A DNA stretch of 64,000 nucleotides, from positions 1-64,000 of the forward strand of contig NZ_QUZZ01000018.1 of assembly GCF_003545695.1 (NCBI RefSeq), given 5' to 3'. The translations under genes and the position numbers were made by a program. The stretch is from Taibaiella helva. Lineage in GTDB: Bacteria > Bacteroidota > Bacteroidia > Chitinophagales > Chitinophagaceae. This document shows, piece by piece, positions 1-7,774 of the stretch (positions are counted from its first letter, which is position 1; every line of letters starts with the position of its first letter). The notes under the pieces are model-generated. The model was not told where the DNA came from, made no database searches, and saw nothing but the letters and a program-made list of their open reading frames with translations.

Positions 1-745
1 TTGTATATATTATATACAGCTGTGCTGGTTATCCGGCCCTGCAGGCGGGCTTTTTACAGGATAGGCGCCTGTAAGCATTCCGGCAGCCGCCGTTCAGACC
101 GCTGACGCGTCCCGACCGGCAAAATGCTTTCTACCTGATCGTAAAGATCTCATACCCTATCTTGGGTTCATGACATTCCGTTTTCATCTTCCTTTATCGC
201 CTTTCTTTTGCTGCTGCTGGTAGAGATTTGGGTTAGCACACGCGTCTCGCGTGTGCTTGTATATATTATAGATAGCTGTGCTGGTTATCCGGCCCTGCAG
301 GCGGGCTTTTTACAGGATAGGCGCCTGTAAGCATTCCGGCAGCCGCCGTTCAGGCCGCTGACGCGTCCCGACCGACAGAATGTTTTCTACCTGATCGTAA
401 AGATCTCATACCTTATCTTGGGCTCATGACATTCCGTTTTCATCTTCCTTTATCGCCTTTCTTTTGCTGCTGCTGGTAGAGATTTGGGTTAGCACACGCG
501 TCTCGCGTGTGCTTGTATATATTATAGATAGCTGTGCTGGTTACCCGGCCCTGCAGGCGGGCTTTTTACAGGATAGGCGCCTGTAAGCATTCCGGCAGCC
601 GCCGTTCAGGCCGCTGTCGCGTCCCGACCAACAGAATGCTTTCTACCTGATCGTAAAGATCTCACACCCTATCTTTGGCCCATGACATTCCGCTTCCACC
701 TTCCTGCCTTTATCGCCTTTCTTTTGCTGCTGCTGGCAGAGGTCC
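1..745 (+). repeat. Three tandem 256-bp direct repeats carrying a gene 5' end
   Basis: Seen directly: copies start at 1, 257 and 513, each with the same start TTGTATATATTATA and an exact 256-bp offset for landmarks (ATGACATTCCG at 170, 426 and 682). Each unit holds an upstream region plus the first ~70 bases of a DUF2809 gene. Only the third copy continues into the rest of that gene. Copies 1 and 2 lack 4 bases (GCCT) in the coding part and run into a short palindromic link (ACACGCGTCTCGCGTGTG) before the next copy. The array may extend left of the window. Confidence 0.9.
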
Positions 746-1072
746 CTCATAGCACTATATGTACACGATCGCCTGGTGAGGCCCTATGGCGGTGATCTGC
801 TCGTGGTCGTGCTCATCTATTATTTCGTCAAAGCCTTTGTTGGGGTCAAGCCTGTACCCCTGGTGATTGCCGTTTTTCTTTTCGCCTGCGCAGTAGAGGC
901 GGCACAATATTTTAACCTGGTACAACATCTCGGCCTGCAAAAGAGCCGCTTCTGGACCATTGTTATAGGTAACTCCTTTCATTGGCTCGATATTCTTTGC
1001 TATGCTTTGGGTGCTGTGGTTGTACTGATCATCGAACTGGCGCTGTCTAAAGCGAGAGTATGGCACAGCTGA
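682..1072 (+). pseudogene. DUF2809 family membrane protein, frameshifted
   Basis: Reading from ATG 682 gives MTFRFHLPAFIAFLLLLLAE and then goes out of frame at about 742-746. Skipping one C at 745 restores a continuous DUF2809-like protein (LIALYVHDRLVRPYGGDLLV...) that ends at the TGA at 1070-1072. DUF2809 proteins are small, roughly 120-130 residue integral membrane proteins, and the restored length and hydrophobic segments fit. The function of the family is unknown. Either the gene is broken by a +1 insertion in the GTCCCTC run or the base is a sequencing error. A shorter product could start at GTG 776 but would lack the first membrane helix. The promoter and 5' end are present three times upstream. 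Confidence 0.75.
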
Positions 1073-1099
1073 AGCCGCTAATCTTAGCCTGCTATAAAT

Positions 1100-1137
1100 G
1101 CAAAGCCTTCTGTCTTTCCCGACAGAAGGCTTTGTGC
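1100..1137. terminator. Bidirectional intrinsic terminator
   Basis: A perfect 14-bp stem (CAAAGCCTTCTGTC at 1101-1114 with its complement at 1121-1134) closes a 6-base loop. It lies between the convergent DUF2809 gene and the cysteine protease gene and ends transcription from both sides. Confidence 0.8.
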
Positions 1138-1164
1138 TTTTTGCGCATTGGCGGAAGGGCGCTG

Positions 1165-2079
1165 CTATTGAATGCTTACCCGCTGGCGCAGCGGTGTGCC
1201 GTTCAGCTGCAGGAAATACACACCCCTGGCCCAGGAAGAAACATCGATGCTCAGGGTGTTTTTGCCGCTGACCAGCGCAGCGCTGTACACCTGCCTGCCT
1301 GTAGCATCGCAAAGGCTCAGGATACCTTGCTGGCCCCGGGGCAGGTTGACAATGGTATTGAGCCGGCTGCTGGCAGGATTGGGATAGCAGTTCAGGCTGG
1401 GCTCGGTTAAAGAGACAATGACATTACTGTTGTCCTCCGGCGCCGTGCCCCTGTTGTATATGGTGCCATATGCCGCGCTGTTGTCCATGCGCAGGGTATG
1501 TGTCCAGGTAGCGCTGCCGTAGGAGGTGCTGAAGTTGGCATAGCTCCAGATATAAGCGCTGCTCGACAGGGGATTGTTGAAATAGACATTGCCATCTTTG
1601 TAGCGGTTGATCACCACAAAGTGACCGCCGCCGCTGTTCCAGCCCCAGCGGGCCACCATATGCTTGCGGGAGGCCGTAGCCGTGGCCACCTGGCTGGCCG
1701 AGAAAGCATAGCCATAGCCGGTAGAAGGAATGCCATAATTGTCGAGGATACTTTCTATCGAACCATCGCAGCCATAGATGCTTTGCGGTGAGTTGAAGGT
1801 AGCCGGACTGGTGCAGGGGCTGGCTGTGCTGCTGCTCAGGTTGCCGCAGCCGCCGAAGATATTGCCGTTCTCCTTATCGCGCGATACACCTACCAGGGTA
1901 CACTGGCTTTGTGTGCCTGAGCCGTAAGCCCAGTAGAGCATCGCGCTGCAAGCCGCCCAGCACCATTGGGTTTGTTCCTGTACATATACCGGTACATAGG
2001 AGCCGGTGGTTTGCGCGTTTACCGCGCCGCTCAGGGGCAGCAATACCGCCCCGAAGAAATAAGTATAGATCCTTTTCAT
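1165..2079 (-). CDS. Secreted papain-like (C70/AvrRpt2-type) cysteine protease with T9SS type A tail
   Basis: 304 aa from the ATG at 2079, chosen because a signal peptide (MKRIYTYFFGAVLLPLSGAVNA) starts there; a longer reading from 2124 overlaps the upstream gene and lacks a signal. The catalytic motif QTQWCWAACS places the nucleophile at Cys40, and GGHFVVINRY gives His153, followed by NNP (about 168-170) where many relatives have DP. This is the layout of papain-fold peptidases of the C70/C39-like clan. The last ~75 residues (CYPNP... to the end) match T9SS type A sorting domains, so export across the outer membrane is expected. It is the second gene of a pair with the secreted protein 31 bp upstream. 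The substrate is unknown. Confidence 0.85.
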   Translation of the reverse strand: MKRIYTYFFGAVLLPLSGAVNAQTTGSYVPVYVQEQTQWCWAACSAMLYWAYGSGTQSQCTLVGVSRDKENGNIFGGCGNLSSSTASPCTSPATFNSPQSIYGCDGSIESILDNYGIPSTGYGYAFSASQVATATASRKHMVARWGWNSGGGHFVVINRYKDGNVYFNNPLSSSAYIWSYANFSTSYGSATWTHTLRMDNSAAYGTIYNRGTAPEDNSNVIVSLTEPSLNCYPNPASSRLNTIVNLPRGQQGILSLCDATGRQVYSAALVSGKNTLSIDVSSWARGVYFLQLNGTPLRQRVSIQ

Positions 2080-2110
2080 GTTTGGAATAATTTGGGTGAA
2101 AATGAATGAA

Positions 2111-2758
2111 TCAGCTGCCCGCATCTTCTTTTACGGTAGCCCGTGCCTCGGCAGCAATGCGTACCGCCTCACGGAAAGCCTGATCGGGCTGCAATACCTG
2201 CCCGTTCTGGTGGCCGGGGCCTACGCTGATGTCCTGCCAGCGTTGTGCTTCCGGCTGCCACAGGTAGTCGGCATTGTTTTGCGGGATATGCAGCAGCGTA
2301 AAGTAGCCGGCTGTGGTGGCTTCTTTACCCTTCATTATCGCATCCCAATTCATGGCTTCGTTGTGGCCGCCAAGACCCGCGGTGATCCATTGGCCTTCTT
2401 CGTTGGCGCTGAGGTACATGAAGCAGCGGGCAGTACCCTTCAATACCAGGGGCAGCATCACCATTTGTGTGCGTGTGGCAGGGTTGTTGCCGCTGATCAC
2501 CGACTCGTCGGAGAAGGCGGTTACATACAAAGGGGCGCCGATGCTGATGGCAGAGAAATCGTCCTGGTCGGAGAAGCCGTATACTTCCAGGTGATCGGGG
2601 GGCAGCCATTCCAGCACCCTGGTCAGGTTGTGCGCGGCAATGTCGTGGGCTTGCATGGGATGAATGGGCAAGGCGGCTGACTGGGCCATGGCCCCTAGCG
2701 GCAGCGCCAGGCCAAGGCCCAGCAGCAGCGCTTTCCAGCGGGGAAATTGTTGTTGCAT
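2111..2758 (-). CDS. Secreted protein of unknown function, companion of the cysteine protease
   Basis: 215 aa with a clear signal peptide (MQQQFPRWKALLLGLGLALPLGAMAQ), so periplasmic or exported. No T9SS tail. The middle reads IGAPLYVTAFSDESVIS ... MVMLPLVLKGTARCFMYLSA ... GQWITAGLGG, a beta-rich pattern resembling, from memory, small proteins encoded beside papain-like peptidases. I cannot name the family firmly. It ends 31 bp before the protease start on the same strand, so the two are probably co-transcribed. A role as propeptide-like chaperone, inhibitor or partner of the protease is an inference from position only. Confidence 0.7.
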   Translation of the reverse strand: MQQQFPRWKALLLGLGLALPLGAMAQSAALPIHPMQAHDIAAHNLTRVLEWLPPDHLEVYGFSDQDDFSAISIGAPLYVTAFSDESVISGNNPATRTQMVMLPLVLKGTARCFMYLSANEEGQWITAGLGGHNEAMNWDAIMKGKEATTAGYFTLLHIPQNNADYLWQPEAQRWQDISVGPGHQNGQVLQPDQAFREAVRIAAEARATVKEDAGS

Positions 2759-3165
2759 TTTGCAGGTGTTTAGTGTAGCTTAAAGATATACCGCGCACAG
2801 GCCCTTGCACCCCGTGCCTGGCTACTTTAACAGAGCCTTCCGTTTTGGGTCGTCCTTTCAAAGCCCCTGCAGGACTGGATCCTGGCCCGTTAAGCTTTTA
2901 TAAATCAGTGCGCAAGCAGTTATACCCGGAGGCTGCCGGGGGGTAATTGCCGGGAAAAATGGGTGGTGATCGACGGGGGTAAAATCGCGTAGGTTTTTTA
3001 CCCCGGAATAGCTCCGGAAGCGTGAAGGTAACAGCGAAACAGCGGCTTTTGCATCGGTCGCCCTATCCTACACCGGTCTTCTCTATGCCCAAAAATACCG
3101 AGCGGTAGGGATACCCGCGCTGCCGGGAAAAGCCAACCTTTACAACCTGTCCCTATACCGAACCC
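2759..3165. other. Intergenic region, divergent promoters
   Basis: Lies between the leftward protease pair and the rightward small lipoprotein gene. No convincing gene or RNA seen. It must hold the promoters for both sides, but I see no clear -33/-7 Bacteroidota boxes. Confidence 0.5.
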
Positions 3166-3384
3166 ATGACCCGCAACTTGCTCTTCCTGCTGCTGCTTTG
3201 CTACCTCTGTGCCTGTAACGGGAACAGTGCCGACATTTCGATAACGGTGGTGGAAGAAGATAAAGAACCGGTACCCTATTATGGCGGCCGCTGTACCGGC
3301 AGCAAGCCTTGCACGGCCTGTAAGAATTGTAAGTATTGTAAGCACTGCAGCAAGCAGGGCGGCACCTGCGGGGTATGTCAATAG
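3166..3384 (+). CDS. Small cysteine-rich lipoprotein
   Basis: 72 aa. The N-terminus is a lipoprotein signal (MTRNLLFLLLLCYLCAC) with the lipidated Cys at about residue 17. The mature part is acidic, then ends in a dense Cys cluster (CTGSKPCTACKNCKYCKH followed by CSKQGGTCGVC) with eight Cys in about 30 residues, suggesting a metal site or several disulfides. I recall similar short Cys-tailed proteins in Bacteroidota but know no assigned function. Flanked by an intergenic region and a 21-bp repeat array, with no operon partner. Confidence 0.7.
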   Translation: MTRNLLFLLLLCYLCACNGNSADISITVVEEDKEPVPYYGGRCTGSKPCTACKNCKYCKHCSKQGGTCGVCQ

Positions 3385-3502
3385 ATATTGCGGGCGGGCA
3401 AGGGCAGCTGCAACGGAAGCGCTTCAGCTAATGGTGTGCCGGGTCGGATATCCGGCGAAGGGTATGCCTTATGGAGGGAACAACATTTCCTATCGCTGAG
3501 TG

Positions 3503-3922
3503 CAGCTGCTTTGTTGCTCACCTGACATGCTTTGTTGCTCACCTGACATGCTTTGTTGCTCGCCCGACATGCTTTGTTGCTCGCCCGACATGCGTTGTCG
3601 GAAACAAAACATTCGTTCTTGCAAACATGACATGCGTTGTTGAAAACATGCGGGTAGGCTTTTCAGTATTTGACATGCATTGTAGAAAACAAAACATGCG
3701 TTAATGCTAACGCGACATGCGTTGTCGTCAACACAACATGCGTTGTTGAAAACATAACTTTCGTTCTCGTAAAGTGAACCTCGTTTATCGATGCCAGGAC
3801 CAAGGTTTACGACATGACCACATGCCTTATCGAAGGGCATGCTCCGGCTTTCGAAGCGAAGGGCTGGTTTATCGACCGGAGGGGTAAGCTTTTTTACAAG
3901 AGGAGCAGGCTTGCAGCAGATG
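3503..3922. repeat. Degenerate 21-bp tandem repeat (about 20 units)
   Basis: Units of the form TGCTTTGTTGCTCACCTGACA repeat from about 3507. The first four are nearly perfect (3507-3590) and later units (TGCGTTGTNGNNAACNNAACA) decay gradually to about 3920. The register slips by one base near 3640-3665, yet the lower strand stays open in the new frame, its heptapeptides changing from xxxNACx to QQRMSGE. That argues for repeat structure at the DNA level rather than a coding sequence. Confidence 0.85.
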
Positions 3923-4198
3923 CTGTACCGGACAGCGCGGCCCCGGCTTTCTTTATGGTAAGCAGGGACAGGATATGAAGCCGGTAACAGCAACTTTTGC
4001 AGCGAGACAAAGGACGTGGGGAACAGGGGCGGCGTAGCGTGGTATACAACGTAGCGGAACAGGGAGCGCGGTCTTTTAACAGAGCGTGGGTATGGCCCCT
4101 AATATAAGCCTCCGGAGGCTTGTAGCAGGCAATGTAGCGATACAGGACAACAGGGAGAGAGAAGAGCCGGCCGGCACAGGTGTGAAGCGTATAAGGGC
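3923..4198. other. Intergenic stretch
   Basis: No gene, RNA or strong hairpin recognised between the 21-bp repeat and the end of the leftward gene at 4199. Confidence 0.4.
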
Positions 4199-4953
4199 TT
4201 AGCTGCGCTGGGTAAAGCTGAGGCCGGCTATATGCTTGTATTGGCCCGAGCCGGCGCCGTACACGCTCTTTACATAAGCTTTTACCGCTTTTACGTTAAC
4301 GATAATGCCTTTGAGCGGATGAAAGAACAGCCGGTTGCGCTCGTCGCGCACCTCCTGCAGGGCTGCCAGGGCTGCGGATACGGTGCGGTGGCATTGGCGC
4401 ATATTATCCAGCTTTGCCTCGAGGGCGGCCAGGTTAAGGTGGATCTCGTTAGGCCGGTAGCAGGCTTCGGGCCTCAGGGTTTCGATCAGGAGAGCAAAGT
4501 TGTCGATGCGGTTGGCGTAGCTCATTTGTGTGGTCGATACGGTGGTGGCTTGCGCGGTTGCATCGGGTGTTGCCCCGGCATCTGCCGGTGCGGTACCGGC
4601 CGCCTTTGGCTTGACAGTGCGCTGGCCTTTTACCCTGCGCGATACGGACTGGAGCGTAGCCAACGCCTGGTCCGAAGCGCCGCAGGCCTTAAAGGCATAG
4701 CCTACACTGGTGGTGAGGCGGGAAAGATCGGCAAACTCGATCTCCTGCTGGTCTACCGCGAGGCTGTAGGCCGACTTGCGCTGGTTGAGCAGATCCTGGA
4801 TATCGAGGCCTTGCTGCAACTGCGCCTGCAGGGCGGGCAGTGTCAGCTGGAGATTGGCCGGCTGATAAGAGGGCCAAAGCTCTGCAGCAGGTCGAGGAGG
4901 GCGGAGAAATGGGTGAGGTTTTTGGCATAGGTACTTTCTGAATGCTTTGCCAT
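4199..4953 (-). pseudogene. Helical hypothetical protein, probably frameshifted near codon 28
   Basis: The natural start is the ATG at 4953: MAKHSESTYAKNLTHFSALL, then DLLQSFGP. At about 4868-4872 the frame must change by one base for the downstream reading to continue (SYQPANLQLTLPALQAQLQQ...). A single missing base in the CCC run would repair it. The rest is mostly helical, with an Ala/Pro/Thr-rich linker in the middle and a basic C-terminus ending in a YVKSVYGAGSGQYKHIAG segment, which I associate with a Bacteroidota-specific hypothetical family. An unshifted reading from 5044 has an implausible N-terminus. Function unknown; could be a sequencing error. Confidence 0.65.
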
Positions 4954-5199
4954 GATGCTTGATTTTAAAGAATGAACAATACTCAAAGCGGATCAAGCGC
5001 TGTGCCAAAAACAGGAAAGATGTGTGAAAGCGGGGAAAAATCACCTGTTAGGGTGATTGTGGCGAGGGGACGATTGTGGGGTTGTGGAAGTGAGGGAGAA
5101 TTTTAATCTTTGGTGAGATTTAAAGTAAAGTTGTTGGTGATAACATCAACGGATTTCTTCAGTATTTAGTAAACCGGCGTTTAGATGCTAATCATTAGA

Positions 5200-5230
5200 T
5201 TGATAATAAGAAAAAAGAATACTACTTTCG
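5200..5230 (+). promoter_or_regulatory. Putative Bacteroidota promoter of the DUF262 operon
   Basis: TTG at 5200-5202, a 20-bp spacer, then TACTTTCG at 5223-5230, one mismatch from the Bacteroidota -7 box TAnnTTTG. It sits 28 bp before the first gene of the A+T-rich operon. Confidence 0.4.
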
Positions 5231-5258
5231 AATAAGAATAGTAAAATAATGTATTAAA

Positions 5259-6629
5259 ATGAACTTAGAATTTGACGTAAAAAATGGTAACTCTATAATA
5301 TTAGTAGTTCAGAAACAAGCTAATGATGAAAATAAATATAATCTAATCGATAGCGATAAAGCTGTCTGGATGGAGTTACGATTTACTGGGAAAAACCTTG
5401 ATATTATAAGTCAATCGACAGATATTATTGATGATGCGGAAACAATAGATTCAAAGTTGGATTTGTTACTTCACTCTATTATCGAAGCCGAACGCTCAGG
5501 TACTGATGAATATAGCGAAGCAGGAGATAGTACAGAACTTAATCCATACGACCCAGATAAAATAAAAGTTCGTAGTGATAAAATATCTGTAACCCTTATT
5601 AGCAACATGATAGAAAGCGGAGATATTGACATGAATCCTGATTTTCAAAGAAATTTGGTTTGGAACAACTTTCAGAAGTCCAGACTTATCGAATCAATTC
5701 TCCTACGAATTCCCCTTCCAATGTTCTATTTCGCTGAAGACGATGAAGGGAAACTTTCTGTAGTTGATGGATTACAGCGACTTACAGCTATCAAGGAATT
5801 TATGGATAATAAATTTTCTCTGAGGGACCTACAGTATTTAACGGATTCTTGTTATGGGAAATATTATGAACACGAAGGGATAAAAAAAGGGTTAGATCCA
5901 AAGTATTTTAGGTGGTTTAACCTTACTACAATATCTGCCAACATTATAGATCCTACGTCTCCGTATAAAGTTAAATATGATATTTTTCGCAGAATAAATA
6001 CCGGAGGTAGGCCTTTAAATAACCAAGAAATCAGGAATTGTTTGACAGGACAGGGTTTACGCGATATTTTAAAGGAAATGACTGCATTACCAGAATTTAA
6101 ATCTGCAACGGATAATAGTATAAAAAGTACAAGAATGGATGATCAGGAAATAGCTTTGAGATTCCTTGTTTTTTTTATTATGTATGAGAAAAATAGAAAT
6201 ATAAATAGTTATAATGGTTATATGGATGCCACACTCGACGAATTTACTGAACTAAACATAAAGACAAAAAAGGAGGACTTAGAACATTATGTTGTACTTT
6301 TTTCTAATGCTATGAAAAACGCGGAATATCTTTTTGGTAAACGTCATGCTTTTAGAAAGATACTTCCAAAAGATATATCTCCTAATGCTCATAAACAGTT
6401 AATCAATAAGTCACTTTTTGTTTGCACCTCGGTACTTTTAGCTGAGTTCGGCCATGAAACTATTGTGGATTTTAATGAACGAGATTCTTTGCGATCTGAA
6501 ATTGCAATGATGATAGAAGAAGATGATGAGCTTTTTGCATATCTATCATATGGGACAAATGCTAAAGCTAACCTATTGTATACTTTCAAATCATTAAAAG
6601 AACTTTTTAATAAGAACATCGATTATTAA
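5259..6629 (+). CDS. DUF262 (GmrSD N-terminal, ParB-like NTPase) protein
   Basis: 456 aa. Residues ~100-300 carry the DUF262 signature: DFQRNLVW, then KSRLIESILLRIPLP, then the active-site motif VVDGLQRLTAI (about 168-178; family form DGQQR) and later FRRINTGGRPLNNQEIRNCL. In GmrSD and SspE this domain is a nucleotide-fuelled sensor or regulator joined to a DUF1524 HNH nuclease. Here no HNH or HxxP-type C-terminal nuclease is visible, so any effector must be elsewhere. The gene is A+T-rich compared with its surroundings and is followed after 2 bp by the ATPase gene, so this is one operon. A role in defence is inferred from the family and from the tight three-gene layout. Confidence 0.88.
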   Translation: MNLEFDVKNGNSIILVVQKQANDENKYNLIDSDKAVWMELRFTGKNLDIISQSTDIIDDAETIDSKLDLLLHSIIEAERSGTDEYSEAGDSTELNPYDPDKIKVRSDKISVTLISNMIESGDIDMNPDFQRNLVWNNFQKSRLIESILLRIPLPMFYFAEDDEGKLSVVDGLQRLTAIKEFMDNKFSLRDLQYLTDSCYGKYYEHEGIKKGLDPKYFRWFNLTTISANIIDPTSPYKVKYDIFRRINTGGRPLNNQEIRNCLTGQGLRDILKEMTALPEFKSATDNSIKSTRMDDQEIALRFLVFFIMYEKNRNINSYNGYMDATLDEFTELNIKTKKEDLEHYVVLFSNAMKNAEYLFGKRHAFRKILPKDISPNAHKQLINKSLFVCTSVLLAEFGHETIVDFNERDSLRSEIAMMIEEDDELFAYLSYGTNAKANLLYTFKSLKELFNKNIDY

Positions 6630-6631
6630 TC

Positions 6632-7774
6632 ATGATTAATCTAATCATTAAAAACTTCAAATGCTTTCGTGCAACTAGTATACCAGTCAATCAGCTTACT
6701 GTTTTGACAGGTGCCAATGGTAATGGTAAGAGTACTGCAATTCAATCTTTGTTATTGTTGAGAAGAACAATTGAACATTGTGGCAGTTGGGAAGACACAA
6801 GATATACTTATAACAAAATAAATGGATTAAGTGTCGAATTAAATGGTGTGTATTGTTTAAATCTCGGTAATAGTGAAAATATATTACCTACGGATTATGA
6901 TGAACCTAAAATCATATTGGGGATTTCGGTTAATGAAGGAAATTTTCAAATTGATTTCAGTACAAATACTGGACAAGAATTAGGGATTACACCGGAAAAT
7001 ATCATTAACGAATTAAAAGATAACCCACTTTTTTATCAAGAATTTTATTATTTAAATGCTGAAAGAATCGGACCAAGAATTACACAAACTATTAAATTTT
7101 ATGATTATCCCAATGTTGGCGCTAAAGGAGAGAACACAGCACAAATAATTTCAGATATAGATTCTAATTATCATTACCGCGTAGACGAAAAGCGTCAATT
7201 GAAGGATCCAACATATTTAAAAGGAAGCAGATTTCAGCATCAAATTAATGCTTGGCTTTCTTACATAATTGACGGAGCCACCATTATCCCTTATCGAGAT
7301 GATCACACACACACGTCAAGAATTGTAGTTGAAAGTAAATTCTCAAAAGGTAAGTCTACATTTCCAACCAATACGGGTTTCGGGATCAGTTATGTTTTGC
7401 CAATAATTGTTTCAGCACTTATTGCAGAAGAAGATCGTTTTTTAATAGTAGAGAATCCAGAAGCTCATTTGCATCCTTCTGCCCAATCACGTATGGGTTA
7501 TTTTCTTGCCGTTATTGCAAATGCAGGAGTTAAGATAATAATAGAGACTCATAGTGATCATATTATCAATGGGATACAATTAGCAGTTGCAAGAAAAAAT
7601 ATTGATTTTGAGAAGTGTACTATTAATTTCTTTTGTCAGGGAGATCAAGATCGTCAGCCAGAAGTAAAAACAATTCCCATTAATGAAAAAGGCGAGTTGC
7701 AAAGTTGGCCTAAAGGATTTTTTGATCAAAGTCAAATAGATTTGACCGAATTATTTAAAATGAGGAGGGAATAA
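6632..7774 (+). CDS. AAA family ATPase with DUF3696 C-terminus (SMC/OLD-like)
   Basis: 380 aa. Walker A is GANGNGKST (27-35) after the usual INLIIKNFKCF start of RecF/OLD-type ATPases. The Walker B region is FLIVENPEAHLHP (about 270-282), followed by IIIETHSDHIINGIQLAV, as in AAA_15/AAA_21 ATPases. The end (GELQSWPKGFFDQSQIDLTE) matches DUF3696. ATPases of this type act as sensors or motors in defence systems such as Septu, PARIS and Gabija, but here no TOPRIM or HNH partner is fused. It is separated by 2 bp from the DUF262 gene and abuts the next gene with no gap, so the three are probably translated together. The A+T-rich composition is shared across the operon. Confidence 0.9.
   Translation: MINLIIKNFKCFRATSIPVNQLTVLTGANGNGKSTAIQSLLLLRRTIEHCGSWEDTRYTYNKINGLSVELNGVYCLNLGNSENILPTDYDEPKIILGISVNEGNFQIDFSTNTGQELGITPENIINELKDNPLFYQEFYYLNAERIGPRITQTIKFYDYPNVGAKGENTAQIISDIDSNYHYRVDEKRQLKDPTYLKGSRFQHQINAWLSYIIDGATIIPYRDDHTHTSRIVVESKFSKGKSTFPTNTGFGISYVLPIIVSALIAEEDRFLIVENPEAHLHPSAQSRMGYFLAVIANAGVKIIIETHSDHIINGIQLAVARKNIDFEKCTINFFCQGDQDRQPEVKTIPINEKGELQSWPKGFFDQSQIDLTELFKMRRE

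Noticed and set aside
755-1312. Leftward open frame opposite the DUF2809 gene and protease end.
   Set aside because: It overlaps two supported genes and a terminator and shows no protein features.
3490-3993. Long open frame on the lower strand across the 21-bp repeat, looking like a Cys-rich heptad-repeat protein.
   Set aside because: The repeat slips by one base and the frame stays open in both registers, so the frame is a by-product of a DNA repeat without stops; no start signal or family support.
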